From positions 1 to 64,000 of the forward strand of contig JAXGGA010003022.1 in assembly GCA_038373865.1 (NCBI GenBank): 64,000 nucleotides of DNA, read 5' to 3'. How positions within the stretch are numbered: the stretch's first letter is position 1; each line of letters begins with the position of its first letter. The position numbers and the translations under genes were made by a program. The notes beneath the pieces were generated by a model. That model saw only the letters and a program-made list of their open reading frames with translations. It searched no databases and was not told the origin of the DNA. This document shows, in pieces, positions 10,133 through 20,440 of the stretch. The stretch comes from Uloborus plumipes. Lineage: Eukaryota; Arthropoda; Arachnida; Araneae; Uloboridae.

Positions 10133-13100
10133 TTACGCATCTAGCCAACTCAGTATCAACACGTCCCTACAAGCAGTAGCTGCGCGTGTTCACCTTCACT
10201 CGCTAGTCACAGTCTGTTCGGTGTATATTCCACCTTCTTATGATTTGAGAAGCGTGGAATTGCAGACATTGATCGATCAACTCCCACCCCCATTTGTCAT
10301 CCTGGGGGATTTCAATGGCCACAATCCTCTCTGGGGGAGTCCAGACACCAACAGTAGAGGATTGATAATAGAAAATTCTATCAGTGACAATGATCTATGC
10401 GTTCTTAATAATGGTGAAAATACTTATTTCCATCTTCCGACGCAGACTTACCATGTCATCGATCTTGCAATATGCTCACCTTCTCTACTGCCACTGTGGG
10501 ACTTCCATGTTGAAAGTGGACTCTACAGTAGTGGCCACTTTCCGATCAAGATAACCTTTACTGGACGCTGCAGCTATCAACCGCAGCAGCAAGCCCGTAT
10601 CTGCCTTGATCGAGCTGATTGGGCAGCATTTACCCAGTTGGCAGAAATAACATCGGAAGTAGTGAACGATTCAGACATCGATGAAGCAGTAAGCCGAGTA
10701 ACCGACATTATCTTGAATGCAGCGAAAGCCGCAATACCAAGAACCACCAAGAGGAGGATTAAATTTCCGAAACCTTGGTGGAACTCTGATTGCCAGGCAG
10801 CCTATAAGAAGCAGAAAAAAGCATGGAACACATTTCGTCGATATCCGACCACACAAAATCTTGTGGCACTCAAACGAGCCCGTGCTGAAGCTCGGAGGAT
10901 ACGACGGAAAAGCCAGCGGGACTCGTGGCAAGCCTACGTCAGCACAATCACGAAGTCCACCCCATCTAAGACCGTATGGGGAAAAATAAAAAAAATCGCT
11001 GGTAACTACAAAATGTCTTGTGCACCCATTCTGCAGAAAAACGGTCAAATTTTATCTGAACACAAAGAAGTGGCCGACTGCTTGGGGACTCATTTGGCAA
11101 AAGTCTCCAGGTCAGAAAATTATCCGCCAAAATTTTTAACTTTAAAATCAATTAAAGAGAAAAAACTATTGGATTTTCATTCGAATATTTCGGAGCAATA
11201 CAACTCAAATTTCACAATTAAAGAACTAAATACTGCTTTACAAAAAACAAAAAACACATCACCGAACCCTGATGAAGTCCACAACAAAATGTTAAAAAAT
11301 CTAAGCAGGTCTTCTTTAGAAAACATCCTGCAACTTTTCAATAGAATTTATTTTGAACATAGGTTTCCAAAATCCTGGAGTCAGGCAATAATTATTCCTA
11401 TCCTTAAACCGAATAAACAATCAGATAATCCTGAGAGCTATAGACCTATAGCTCTCACTAGTTGCTTATGTAAATTAATGGAGCGGATGGTCAACGCCAG
11501 GTTGATGTTCATCCTGGAGTCGTACCATATGCTCTCTTCATACCAAAGCGGATTCAGGCGTGGCAGATGCACAATCGACAACTTGCTGCTTCTCGAAACT
11601 TCAGTAAGAGAAGCCTTCCTCAAACGTAAACATCTTGTGAGCGTATTCTTCGACATTGAAAAAGCATATGACCGTACATGGAGATACGGGATTCTCAAAA
11701 CTCTGCATGAGTATGGGTTGCGAGGTAACCTCCCCATCTTCCTTGCCAATTTTTTGAAAAATCGATCATTCCGTGTACGTGTCAAGTCTGTTATGTCGGA
11801 TACCTTCATTCAAGAAGAAGGGGTACTCCAGGGAAGTGTGCTAATCGTAACTCTTTTCCTACTTGCAATCAACAGCTTAATTGAACAACTGCCTCCCGCT
11901 GTCAAAGGTACTATGTTCGTTGATGATTTTCAGATATCTTTCTCGTCATCGAACATGAGTATCGTTGAAAGACAGCTTCAAATAGCTATTAATAAAGTCT
12001 GTCAATGGGCGGAGGAAAATGGCTTTTCCTTCTCGGCCCAAAAAACCTTCTGTATACACTTTTGCCGTAAAAGAGGCCTTCATCCGGACCCAAATCTTTT
12101 CATAAATAATCAACCTATATCTGTAAAAGATCAAGGAAAATTTCTTGGTCTTATCCTTGACAACAAACTAAAGTTCTTACCGCACATACAGGAATTAAGA
12201 AAGAAATGCTTTTTGAAATTGAATATTCTTCGAGTCTTAGCGAACACTTCTTGGGGTGCTGATACAGAGTCTCTTTTAAGAATATACAGGGCTCTAATAC
12301 GCTCTAAACTTGATTACGGGTGCCAAATATATGGTTCAGCAGCGAAAAACTATCTAAAAGCCCTGGATCCAATACATTACCAGGCGCTACGCATCTGCAC
12401 AGGCGCCTTCCGAACTTCGCCTATCAACAGTCTCCATATTCTTACACATGAACCTTCTTTGACCGATAGACGCCTTAAACTCTCATTAAATTTTTATTTC
12501 AAGATGAAACCTTATACAAATCATCCGCTACATCTTTATATTTTTAATCCATCTAATGTGACCCTATTTATGCACCGTCCGTCGGTGACCCCAACATTCG
12601 GGATCCGAATGCTCCGTTTGGTTTTGAGACTTGCAACTGCCTGACTTCAATACCTTCGAAACAATAGAACCAGTCGAACCCTGGAGTGCAGTAACAATTC
12701 CTACAATTCGAGACCTTGAAAAATACCCCAAAGAAACTACAAGCAATATAGTTTATCAACAAACCTTACACGATGTCAAAGACAGATATTCAGAGTATAG
12801 AGAAATTTACACTGACGGCTCAAAATTTAACAGTCGCGTCGGCCTTGCCGCAAAAATTGATGGTCAAGTAATTACAGAAAAATTAAATACATCTTGCTCA
12901 GTATTCACTGCAGAAATAAAAGCTATATTTATATCTTTGCAATCAATAGCAGAGTCAGACCATAAACAGTTTGTAATATACACTGATTCAAAAAGCTCTA
13001 TAAAAGCCATGACTCACTGCAATAATAATAGCCACCCTATAGTCGTACAAACTTACCACTTATACAAAAACCTAAAACAAAATAATTTTCAAATTCTCTT

Positions 13101-13599
13101 TTGTTGGGTTCCTGGCCATGCGGGCATCGCAGGCAATGAAACAGCTGATGCGGTTGCCAAAGCAGCAAGTATCCTGGGCGATGATCGTGTTCCTTTCGGA
13201 GATATCAAAAACGCCATTTGTGAAAGCCTAAACGCTCATTGGCAGCGGGCTTGGAATACAGAAAATAATAATAAGCTGCACTCTATCCAGCCCTCAATGA
13301 AAGGTTTCATGTCATTGCACCTCACCAGGAGAAAACAAGTTCAATTAGCACGTCTCCGCATTGGTCACACCAGGTTCACCCATAGATATCTTCTATGCCG
13401 CGAACCTGCTCCAATATGCATTACTTGTAATGTAGTTCAAACAGTTGTACATATTCTTAGTAACTGCCCTAATTTTAACCGTATACGTTTTAAATATTTT
13501 AACCATTTTAATCCATCTTTGAAGGAGTTGCTGGGGGACTCGCCCCATTCCGAATTGTTCTCCTTCCTTCGGGAGATTGACTTCTCCTTTTTAATTTAA
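10133..13599 (+). pseudogene. LINE ORF2 main part: endonuclease end, RT, RNase H, zinc cluster (frameshifted)
   Basis: After the Helitron, the frame gives the endonuclease block VCSVYIPPSYD, GDFNGHNPLWGS and SGHFPIK, then RT motifs SYRPIALTS, FRRGRCT, FFDIEKAYD, QGSVL and FVDD. Near 12620 the frame slips and re-enters about 12631. That second frame carries RNase H: EIYTDGS (first Asp), FTAEIKAI (Glu), IYTDSKSSIKA (Asp), and WVPGHAGIAGNETAD (His and Asp). A C-terminal zinc cluster follows (CITCN, HILSNCPNF) before the TAA at 13597. The RT-end frameshift and the Helitron inactivate the gene. Confidence 0.88.
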
Positions 13600-13842
13600 T
13601 GTGTGTATCATACGTATTCTTGCTTCACCCCTTCGTGGTTTTATCCTTTTAACTATTTTACTTAACAGAAAACCAGTGTGTATGTTTTGATTTTATACCA
13701 CACTATGCATTTTATATCCATTTTCTATTTTTATATTCATTTTGGTCACAATTTTAACATAATTAAATGAACAATTGTTTGGCGCAGTATAGCGCGTAGG
13801 GGCTCTTGCGCCAGTAAAAACGAATCAACTAACCAACCAACC
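13600..13842 (+). promoter_or_regulatory. LINE 3' UTR with stem-loop and (AACC)3 tail
   Basis: Contains GGCGCA ... TTGCGCC near 13780-13813, able to pair as a stem, then ACTAACCAACCAACC to 13842. The same arrangement appears in reverse at 52876-52950 and 39420-39477. LINE 3' ends are recognised by their own RT at target-primed reverse transcription, so this stem-loop is a plausible recognition site. Confidence 0.6.
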
Positions 13843-13855
13843 ATGATTAAAAACT
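13843..13855 (+). repeat. LINE target-site duplication, right copy
   Basis: ATGATTAAAAACT, identical to 5299-5311. Confidence 0.95.
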
Positions 13856-14389
13856 AAATCAAATCGTAGCCATTCGTCTTCATTCTTCTTCAACCATTCC
13901 GGGAACTCCCACCATCTCATTGAAAGCAACTGTTTAGCTGAGCAGCCTCTGGAAGGAAGGTCAGCTGGATTCTCATCTCCTTTTACAAATCTCCATGAGT
14001 TTGGGTTTGTTAACTTCCTAATTTCTCGTACTCTGTTGGCTACAAAACCTTCCATACAACCTTCCTACAACCTTCCATACTTCTTCCTTTTGTATCCAAG
14101 ACAAAACTACTGTCGAGTCTGTCCAAAACGTAAGTTCTACATCCTGCCATTGCAAACTTTCTAAAACAGATGTGCATAATCTTGCTCCAACTGTGGCAGC
14201 AATCAACTCAAGACGAGGTATTGTGATTTTCTTGACAGGAGCCACTCTGGATTTTGAAGCTAGTAGGTGGACTTCAACTCCTGTGTTCGTCTGGATTCTT
14301 AAAAACACTGCAGCGGCATAAGCACTACCACTGGCATCACAAAAGGTGTGGATGCTGCAAAACCTTTTGTTCTCTCCATTGCAATGCAC
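13843..14389 (-). pseudogene. BEL/Pao RNase H domain
   Basis: Two overlapping minus-strand frames carry the retroviral-type RNase H: TFCDASGSAYAA (first Asp), RLELIAA (Glu), FWTDSTVVLSWI (Asp), then FVANRVREI and [12 protein letters not shown] (final Asp). A frame change near 14030-14055 separates the last block. It continues into the linker LRFDLVFNH, interrupted here by the LINE and resumed at 5298. Confidence 0.8.
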
Positions 14390-14438
14390 CCATCGTGGAA
14401 TCGATATTTCTTTCAGAAGATGGAGGTCGTTGAACCAA

Positions 14439-15449
14439 TTAAGATATCTTTTTCGTACTTTCGTCTACTTCGGCGTCCCAGGAGGTTCCAGTTTTCCATA
14501 AACCTTGTAGCATCAGCTTAGGTAAAACGAGAACTGGACTCACAAAACCCACGGGATCAAACACTTTGTGTGTAACAGCTAAAATAACTCGTTTGGTAAT
14601 TCTGTCAAAATGTTGGTCTTCTATCCAGTTCAAATTTAATTTTATTATATCCTTTTCTCTGTCCCAAATCAACCCTAAAAGATTTGTATCGACTTCAGGA
14701 TTTGCATCTTTCGAATATTGCCAGCATCTTAGATTAAATTTTGCTAGTGCCATAATGTTATGAGATTCTTCAATGAAATTGTGAAGTTCAGTTTTACTTT
14801 CAAAGCTGGATAAAACATTGTCTACGTAAAAGCTGTGACGCAGTTTTTCTACAACTTTCTGATCATGCTCTCCACTCCCTATGCAATTTTGAAGATGGTA
14901 GTCCAACACTGAACCCAAAAGAAATGAACTGCAGTTCACTCCGAACACAACTTTGGTGTGTTGCAATATTTTCAGCTCTTTTGTTTCTTTGTTCTTATAC
15001 CAGAAAAATTTCAAATACTCTCTGTCTGATGGTCTAACGCTAATCTGTAAGAAGGCTTTTTCTATATCTGCAACAGCACCGTATTTGTTTTCTCTGAATC
15101 TTAGCAAAAGTGATGGGATTAATTCAATTAAATTGGGTCCAGCTTCTAAACATTGATTGAGTGACGGTGAAAATTTACCTCTTGCGGACGCATCAAACAC
15201 AGGTCTTATAGGCGTAGAACTGTTCTCTTTAATCACCGGTCTGTGTGGCAAGTAGTGTCCGCTATCAATATTTTCTCCTTGCTTCACTTCTTCGACTATG
15301 CCTAGATCTTCCCAATTTTTAAAAACTTCATCATATCGATTAATTAAATTTTGAGAAAGAAATTTTCGTGTTGCCGTTTCCAGGCGTTTAAGGGCTAATT
15401 CTTTATTTGTAGGTAATGGTAAACGATCTTCGGCCCAAGGTAATGCCAC
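14439..15449 (-). pseudogene. BEL/Pao reverse transcriptase
   Basis: 336 open codons. RT motifs in order: YLPHRPVIKE, RPVFDASA, ADIEKAFLQI (first catalytic Asp), FGVNCSSFLL, and FYVDNVLSS at the active-site box, where the usual YVDD has Asn in the last place. It then shows the VFDPVGFVSPV block typical of BEL/Pao. It has no start of its own and should be read as part of a Gag-Pol polyprotein with 15545-16558, but a frame break lies between them (15450-15544). YVDN may be native to this lineage or a lesion. Confidence 0.85.
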
Positions 15450-15544
15450 TTAATAACGTCCTTCACGATTTATAGAAACAGAATTCTGAAATTCCATCTT
15501 CATTTGTAAATCCTTTTCTTCTTTGTCCTTTTTTAACGATCGGA

Positions 15545-16558
15545 TCAGTTATGCCTAATACATCTAAATTCCACATTTCTGTAATGGTAAAATCTTTCAT
15601 AAAACAAATTTGTTACCACCATTGTAGAATTATCCTCATGTTCATCAAATGGCATTTTCCCCATCAAGGTCCATCCCAAATGGGTTCCGACAGCTACGAG
15701 TCCACATGGCAGAGGTATGACGTTACCATTGAGAAGTTTACCCGCTACATCAGCTCCAATTAACAAATCTATGTCTGAAGATTCTGCTTCCTTCGCAATC
15801 AATTGATCTGTCGTAATTATATTTCTTTCATTCAATTCTTGTATGCAAGGATCTAACTTTAAAGTCGGTATTTTAGAACATATTTTTTCTTGGTCAAGTA
15901 CTTCAAAATTGCAGTGATATTCTTTGTTAATGCTGCTGACTAATACTCTGTATCGGGAATGTTTTTCTATGTGTTCCTTACCCCCAAACAAATTATGAAC
16001 AATATTTTCTTCTTTGATTCGATCATACTGCATTTCTTCAGCCACTCGTTTACTCAAGTATGATCGTTGGGATCCGGAGTCAATAAGACATCTCACGACT
16101 TTTCCTTCCTTTCTGCCTCGCAATCTGACGTACAAAGTTTGTAAGAGAATGTCAGGACTACAAGTGCGATTACTTAGCACTGTGTCATTAATAACGGTTT
16201 GAGCGTCATTCTTGTTCGGTACCTGTGTTTTCAATCTGTCGTTTTCTTTCTCTTTGATTTCATTACACATTATAGTAGCATGTTTTCCCTTACATCGTTC
16301 ACAATTAATTTTTAATTTACACATGCGAGCTCTGTGACCTACTTTAAGGCAGCAAAAGCAACAGGCCTTTTTCATTAGTATTTTCCTTTTATCATCTAAA
16401 TTCATTTTCAGCACATATCGACAAGCTGACGATTCATGATTTTTCTTCTCACAAAAAACGCACGCTTTCGAATCTGTGGAACCAAAAAGTCCGACTGCAG
16501 TTGTAACTTTTTCTTCTTCCCCTCTACTTGTATGAAGTGGTACAGAATGTTTTGTCAT
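15545..16558 (-). pseudogene. BEL/Pao zinc knuckles and aspartic protease
   Basis: The N-terminus has cysteine-rich knuckles (CVFCEKKNHESSAC, CCFCCLKVGHRARMC, CERCKGKHATIMC), the end of Gag. The protease follows, with LIDSGSQRSYLS as the active-site DSG and IDLLIGADV as the second strand (DUF1758-type). Only about 190 bp separate its start from the 5' LTR, so the Gag matrix/capsid region is deleted. The protein ends at HN* and the pol frame is lost. Confidence 0.85.
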
Positions 16559-16726
16559 TCTCTTCGAATCGAAGTTGAAACTTTCTTTCGCTAAAGAAAT
16601 CCTTTCCTCGCCTTTCCTTTCCTCGCAATTTCTTTAAACTCTCCATTATTTATTCAATATTAAGCAAAACTATCGTATTCTATTTTTAGTTTTAACTCAA
16701 CTCAATTCTAAATACTTGCAAACGCC

Positions 16727-16747
16727 CACCCGGGGGCGCCAGAAAAA
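16727..16747 (-). promoter_or_regulatory. BEL/Pao primer binding site
   Basis: Just inside the 5' LTR the minus strand reads TGGCGCCCCCGGGTGGG after a short TTTTC spacer. A TGG start matches the CCA end of a tRNA primer. The tRNA identity was not determined. Confidence 0.6.
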
Positions 16748-17093
16748 TGTATTAGCGGATCTTTCAAAGTACTTTTAAGAAGGTAAAATCTTACCTGCAT
16801 TCCGCTTCATGTTGGGCGCTTGCAATCGTGTGGAGAGTATTCAAAAAAGAGAAATCATTTTCATCAAATATTATATTTAAAACGAACTATTTACATATTA
16901 GCTATTTACAATTCAAAACCGCAGCAAAAAACAGATCAGAACATTCCATCACAAATTAATCGTGTCTAATCGTTCTATCAATTTGTTATTATTTTTTATC
17001 GCGTTCTTCATTTCAGTTCAGTTCGGTTAATTTTATTCAAAGCAGGAAAAAGTTAAAAATAACTCGCAGACGATCGGGATGTCAGTTGCAAGA
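16748..17093 (-). repeat. BEL/Pao 5' LTR
   Basis: Second 346-bp LTR, nearly identical to 4368-4713. Differences noted include two in the first six bases, CAAACT/CGAACT, and CGGTTCGG/CAGTTCGG. In the minus orientation this is the upstream LTR, beside the primer binding site. Confidence 0.88.
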
Positions 17094-18291
17094 CACACAT
17101 ATATTTCTAATATAATTAAAAAGCGAGAGATGTATCTATCTATCTATGTAGAAAGTACTTCTCACGAACGCGAGTGAACTGACCTTAGCCCTAGGTATCG
17201 TTAGATTCCTAATTTTTTACTGTTTATGTTAGTCTTAATTCTCCGATTTGAATTTGCAGAGCAATCAATAAATAAGTTTTTCAAAATTCACAAAGCAGGT
17301 TCCGGAACAAATGAGGAAGTTCTGCAAAAAATTCCCATTGGCTCAGATGTTGTCACGTGGATCTTTTGCTGGCGGTGCTTTTTCTCATTTCGTCTTCTGT
17401 TTATGTTATTGATAAGGAAAAAGCGTAGATTTTTATTTGTTTTTTTGATCTGCTTGGCGGAGAAGGGGATAAAACGATATCAAAAAATGCACGCAGTGGA
17501 AAAGAATGTTATATTTCTAGAGGTGAATCTCGCTGAAAATAAATGTATCACTCATTAATTAATCGCCATAGGTTTGAAATAGAACGGAGTCAGTATTGTA
17601 CATTGTCCATCCGCAGCGGCGGGGAGGGGGGATACGAGCCAGATTGGTTCGAGGAGCGTCAGCGCCGAGTTCGCGTGATTTTTTTCAATTAAATGTGGGA
17701 GGAAAAAGTGCATGATGAAGCTAATTTTTTGTCAAGGGGGCGGTTTAAACCCCCAAACCTCCCCCTTGGATACGCCACTGATGCAAATTCTTTTTGGCAT
17801 GAAATTTAAAGTAATCAGTGTGATTTTGCCGAAATCGCCGAGAACGGTGTTGAAATGCTACTTTGCTTAGCTTGAGAGCCACGTTTGTGATGAAAGTATG
17901 CATCAGGGTCGTTGCAAAAACAGTCCTCTGGGAAGTGATTTTATTAATGTCAATTAATTTAATTATAAAACATATTAGTTATTATGCCCACGATTTGTGC
18001 CTAAATTTATAGGTAGTCTCGAAACTAATTATGTTCAACAGTTTTGCAGATATTACGCAATAAAGAGCAAAAACGCAGTCACATGGCACAGTCCCCTGCC
18101 TAGTTATACTAGGCGGGTGACTTACCCCCTATCATGATTTATCAGAAAAACACAAACTTCAATTGGCCCTCTTTCAAACCAAAGTAATAGATTCATTTTC
18201 TGAGCAATAGTATTATAATTATACGAACATTTCAAAAAACCGTGCCAGACAGATTTCGTGTGAAAAATGTCGAGTTTACAGAGAATCGCCC

Positions 18292-19428
18292 TATAATACA
18301 ATGCTTTTCATATGAACCCCCCTTTCAGTAGAATTGTACAAAATATTACGCATGTAATTGTTTCATGTTAAGTAATAAACTATTCTCTGCTGCTTGATGT
18401 TTTTATGCTGGGCTAATGAAGGAAAACCTCAGAAAATAATTGTGTACAGATATCACCCAAGTTTGTTAAGTCGCCTGTTGTATTTTTGTTTAATATGCAA
18501 CTAATGAAATAAATTAAAACAGAACTGTACATTTTTTAAAAGTTAAATTGTTCCTGAGTGACTAATTCAGTAATTGAAGAATGTTCAAAAAAAATTCTGT
18601 ACCCCTCTGCTTCTCGGTAAACCTTTTGCTCTAGCCTGTTGGTATCCTCTTCTGCTCTAGCCTGTAGGTATCCTATTCTGCTCTAGATCCTCTTCTGCTC
18701 TAGCATGTAGGTATCCTATTCTGCTCTAGCCTGTTGGTATCCTATTCTGTTCTAGATCCTCTTCTGCTCTAGCCTGTGGATTGATCCTCTGCCAATGATT
18801 CCAGCCTTTGTACAAACAAATAAATGTATAGATATTTTTATTAGAACTGTTCTGGAGATCTTTACAAAAAACTTGTACAATAATTATGAGTAAAATCACG
18901 ACCATTTTAGTAGTTAAGATTTTTTTTCCTTTCGTTTAATCTTCTTGCATTTCTTCTCTCTATTCATGCTCTAGTATAAGCAAAACAAAATACAACAGCA
19001 GCTATTAGTTAAAATGTATAGATGTTGTTAGGTAACTGGAACAACATCTTGCTGTGTGTATCGAAAAGCTACGACAGAGTATTGGTGATATTCATATATG
19101 ACACCAAATCTTGATCACAGACTATTCAGTATTACTACATACAGAAGTGCCATTGAAATGTTTTTACTATTATTTTTAAATGTGGGAAACTTAAAACTTC
19201 TTAACAATAATTCTGAAGGAAAATATAACAGAAAACCAAATTGTATGTGGAGTAGAACCGCATTTATCTGGCTCCAATAGAGCAGAAATATTTTTCAAAA
19301 TGGTCCACGAATAAGTAAAATATGCATTAACTAATAAATACTGTATTTAAAATCATTAACATCAATTTTAACTTACATGTTATGAAAGATGTTTTGAAAG
19401 TTGATTATTCCAATATTTAGTTCTGAAG
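18292..19428. other. AT-rich stretch downstream of the SANT gene
   Basis: No gene is recognised. It holds the minisatellite at 18627-18790 and otherwise shows nothing I can support. Confidence 0.4.
18627..18790 (+). repeat. minisatellite, GCTCTAGCCTGTTGGTATCC units
   Basis: About six imperfect units of TCTGCTCTAGCCTGT(T/A)GGTATCCTAT, alternating with shorter TCTAGATCCTCT units, so that a longer higher-order pattern of about 60-75 bp repeats twice. Confidence 0.8.
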
Positions 19429-19434
19429 TTTATT
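19429..19434 (-). promoter_or_regulatory. polyadenylation signal AATAAA of SANT gene
   Basis: AATAAA on the minus strand, about 23 bases beyond the final TGA at 19457-19459. The position is right for the 3' end of the three-exon gene. Confidence 0.6.
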
Positions 19435-19456
19435 ACATTTTGAGTTAAAATTTAAT

Positions 19457-19743
19457 TCACCTGGAAGTCTGCGCTCTTTCAGTCTTCTGCAAGAGCTCCA
19501 GAAGGTTTTTTCTTATGGTTACTTCCTCCGCCTTGGCAGCAAAACGTTCTTCATGCTTCTGTTTTCTAACGGCAACCCTCTCCTCGTGTCGCAGCTGCCT
19601 GCGGTACTCGTTGTCGGCCATCCTCTTTTGAAAATCAGAGTATCACTCTGGGTATGGTCTCTTCTTACCCTTTGAAGAAGGGGTGGTCTCCTTCTCCAGA
19701 TGTGATGAGGAGGTGGGTTCTGTGGAAGGGCCTGCCGTCGGTT
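19457..19743 (-). CDS. Myb/SANT-like protein, exon 3 (C-terminal, contains in-frame TGA)
   Basis: The acceptor is ...GATGATATAG|AAC at 19743. Exon 2 leaves one base, which completes GAA. The reading is EPTAGPSTEPTSSS, then KGKKRPYPE, then TGA at 19643-19645. After the TGA the same frame continues for 61 codons: YSDFQKRMADNEYRRQ, then a charged, coiled-coil-like tail (HEERVAVRKQKHEER) and a final TGA at 19457. Myb/SANT-like proteins of this type usually end in such a helix, so the TGA probably replaces a TGG (PYPEWYSDF). It could be a real truncation (185 residues instead of 247), an assembly error, or readthrough. Splicing out the stop with the nearby GTAAGA would break the frame. Confidence 0.72.
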
Positions 19744-19832
19744 CTATATCATCAACACAATAAAGTTTATAAATAGAGAAAAAAAGGGAAAAGATACAAT
19801 CAAACTACATTTATTTGGTATATAATACTAAC

Positions 19833-20079
19833 CTCGATTGACTGGCCCAGTGTCTTCACTGTTGTACGCTACCTCTGGTTCAACATTGGGTTGTTTCCCC
19901 AGAAGTTCGTCCATCTGTGAGAAGAACTGGAAGCGGACCCTCCCAGTGCCAGTCTTCTTCATATTGTCTTTCACTCTCATGTAAGACCGCTTTAATGTCT
20001 TCCACTTGTCCTGGCACATTTCCCCAGTCATAGACGGATACCCGGCTGATCTCATGCATTCGGCAATTATTTCAAATGG
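19833..20079 (-). CDS. Myb/SANT-like protein, exon 2 (DNA-binding helices)
   Basis: Bounded by a pyrimidine-rich acceptor ending TTTGCAG|CC (20079) and a donor CGAG|GTTAGT (19833). It encodes FEIIAECMRSAGYPSMTGEM, then CQDKWKTLKRSYMRVKD and GRVRFQFFSQMDELLG, which is the second half of a trihelix/Myb_DNA-bind_4 domain (GY..TGE.C..KWK.LKR.Y...KD ... F..MDE.LG). It begins in phase 0, matching the phase-0 end of exon 1 at 34817, and leaves one base for exon 3. Joined to exon 1 it makes a complete domain. Function: sequence-specific DNA binding in the nucleus is likely; the target is unknown. Confidence 0.8.
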
Positions 20080-20440
20080 CTGCAAACAACAAAAAACAGT
20101 CAACCTTAAATTTACAAAATTAGTTACACAGATTAAAACAGATACAAAACCAGTAAGTTTGAAGCACACCAGTTACAACAAATAGATTATTATTCTTCTG
20201 GAGAATACTATTGAAGTATTACAGGGGAATAATTTCATTTTTTCTACTTTTTCCTTCCTTATTCTATCTTCATAACACAACACAATATCCTATCTTCTTC
20301 ACGTTTAATCAAAACATTGGACAATCAATAAACGTTTATCAATTTCAGCAAGTAACAAAGCATGAGAGTAGAAGGACGCATGTTGAAGAATATTATAACA
20401 TTTCATTTGCAACATTTTTTGGCGATTAGTTTCATTCATA
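20080..20440 (-). other. intron 1 sequence between exon 2 and the pogo element
   Basis: Non-coding. The first bases (20080-20100) are the polypyrimidine tract of the exon 2 acceptor. Nothing else is recognised. Confidence 0.55.

Larger units (their letters stand above)
5312..13842 (+). mobile_element. full-length I-like LINE with 13-bp target duplication
   Basis: Bounded by exact ATGATTAAAAACT duplications. The order is a GC-rich 5' UTR, ORF1 (zinc-knuckle protein), ORF2 (endonuclease, RT, RNase H, C-terminal zinc cluster), a 3' UTR with a GGCGCA/TTGCGCC stem-loop and an (AACC)3 tail. RNase H plus a CCHC ORF1 fits the I group better than jockey or CR1, which usually lack RNase H. ORF2 is broken by a Helitron (7199-10132) and a frameshift near 12620, so the copy is dead. 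It sits in the integrase/RNase H junction of the BEL element. Confidence 0.92.
4368..17093 (-). mobile_element. BEL/Pao LTR retrotransposon, internally deleted and split by a LINE
   Basis: Two LTRs of identical length (346 bp) in the same orientation flank pol fragments on the minus strand in the order protease, RT, RNase H, integrase C-terminus. The target duplication is probably CACAC (4363-4367; 17094-17098), but it lies in a (CA)n tract. Only about four differences were noted between the LTRs, suggesting a young insertion. Most of gag and the integrase core are missing, so the copy was non-autonomous even before the LINE at 5312-13842 split it. BEL/Pao elements copy themselves through a cytoplasmic RNA intermediate using RT and integrase. 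Confidence 0.9.
4290..17780. mobile_element. hAT-like MITE (split by BEL/Pao insertion)
   Basis: Ends are CAGTGGCGTATCCA at 4290 and its reverse complement finishing at 17780, a 14-bp perfect inverted repeat. The next bases on both sides share a CAAGGGGG block. CAGTGGCG termini are typical of hAT elements. The flanking 8 bp (ATTTCAAA; ATGCAAAT) do not match well, so the target duplication is not confirmed. Minus the nested retrotransposon the element is about 765 bp (4290-4367 plus 17094-17780). It has a (CA)n tract at 4351-4367, where the retrotransposon inserted, and no transposase. Confidence 0.65.
4054..18291. mobile_element. DNA element with GGGCGATTCTCT terminal inverted repeats (outermost of nest)
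   Basis: The left end at 4054 reads GGGCGATTCTCTTTAAACT. The right end, read on the minus strand from 18291, is GGGCGATTCTCTGTAAACT, so the inverted repeat is at least 19 bp with one mismatch. The flanking 4 bp are TATT (4050-4053) and TATA (18292-18295), compatible with a decayed 4-bp duplication. Without the insertion at 4290-17780 the element is only about 750 bp (4054-4289 plus 17781-18291), with no coding capacity. The GGG-start termini and 4-bp duplication resemble the two families at 27-31 kb and 44-46 kb, so it may belong to the same superfamily. Confidence 0.65.

Noticed and set aside
18627..18790. Array of regulatory sites
   Set aside because: The units are simple minisatellite repeats with variable spacing; nothing links them to regulation.
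19457..19743. Short intron removing the TGA in exon 3
   Set aside because: Possible GTAAGA...AG pairs are 44-46 bases and shift the frame away from the coherent C-terminal helix.
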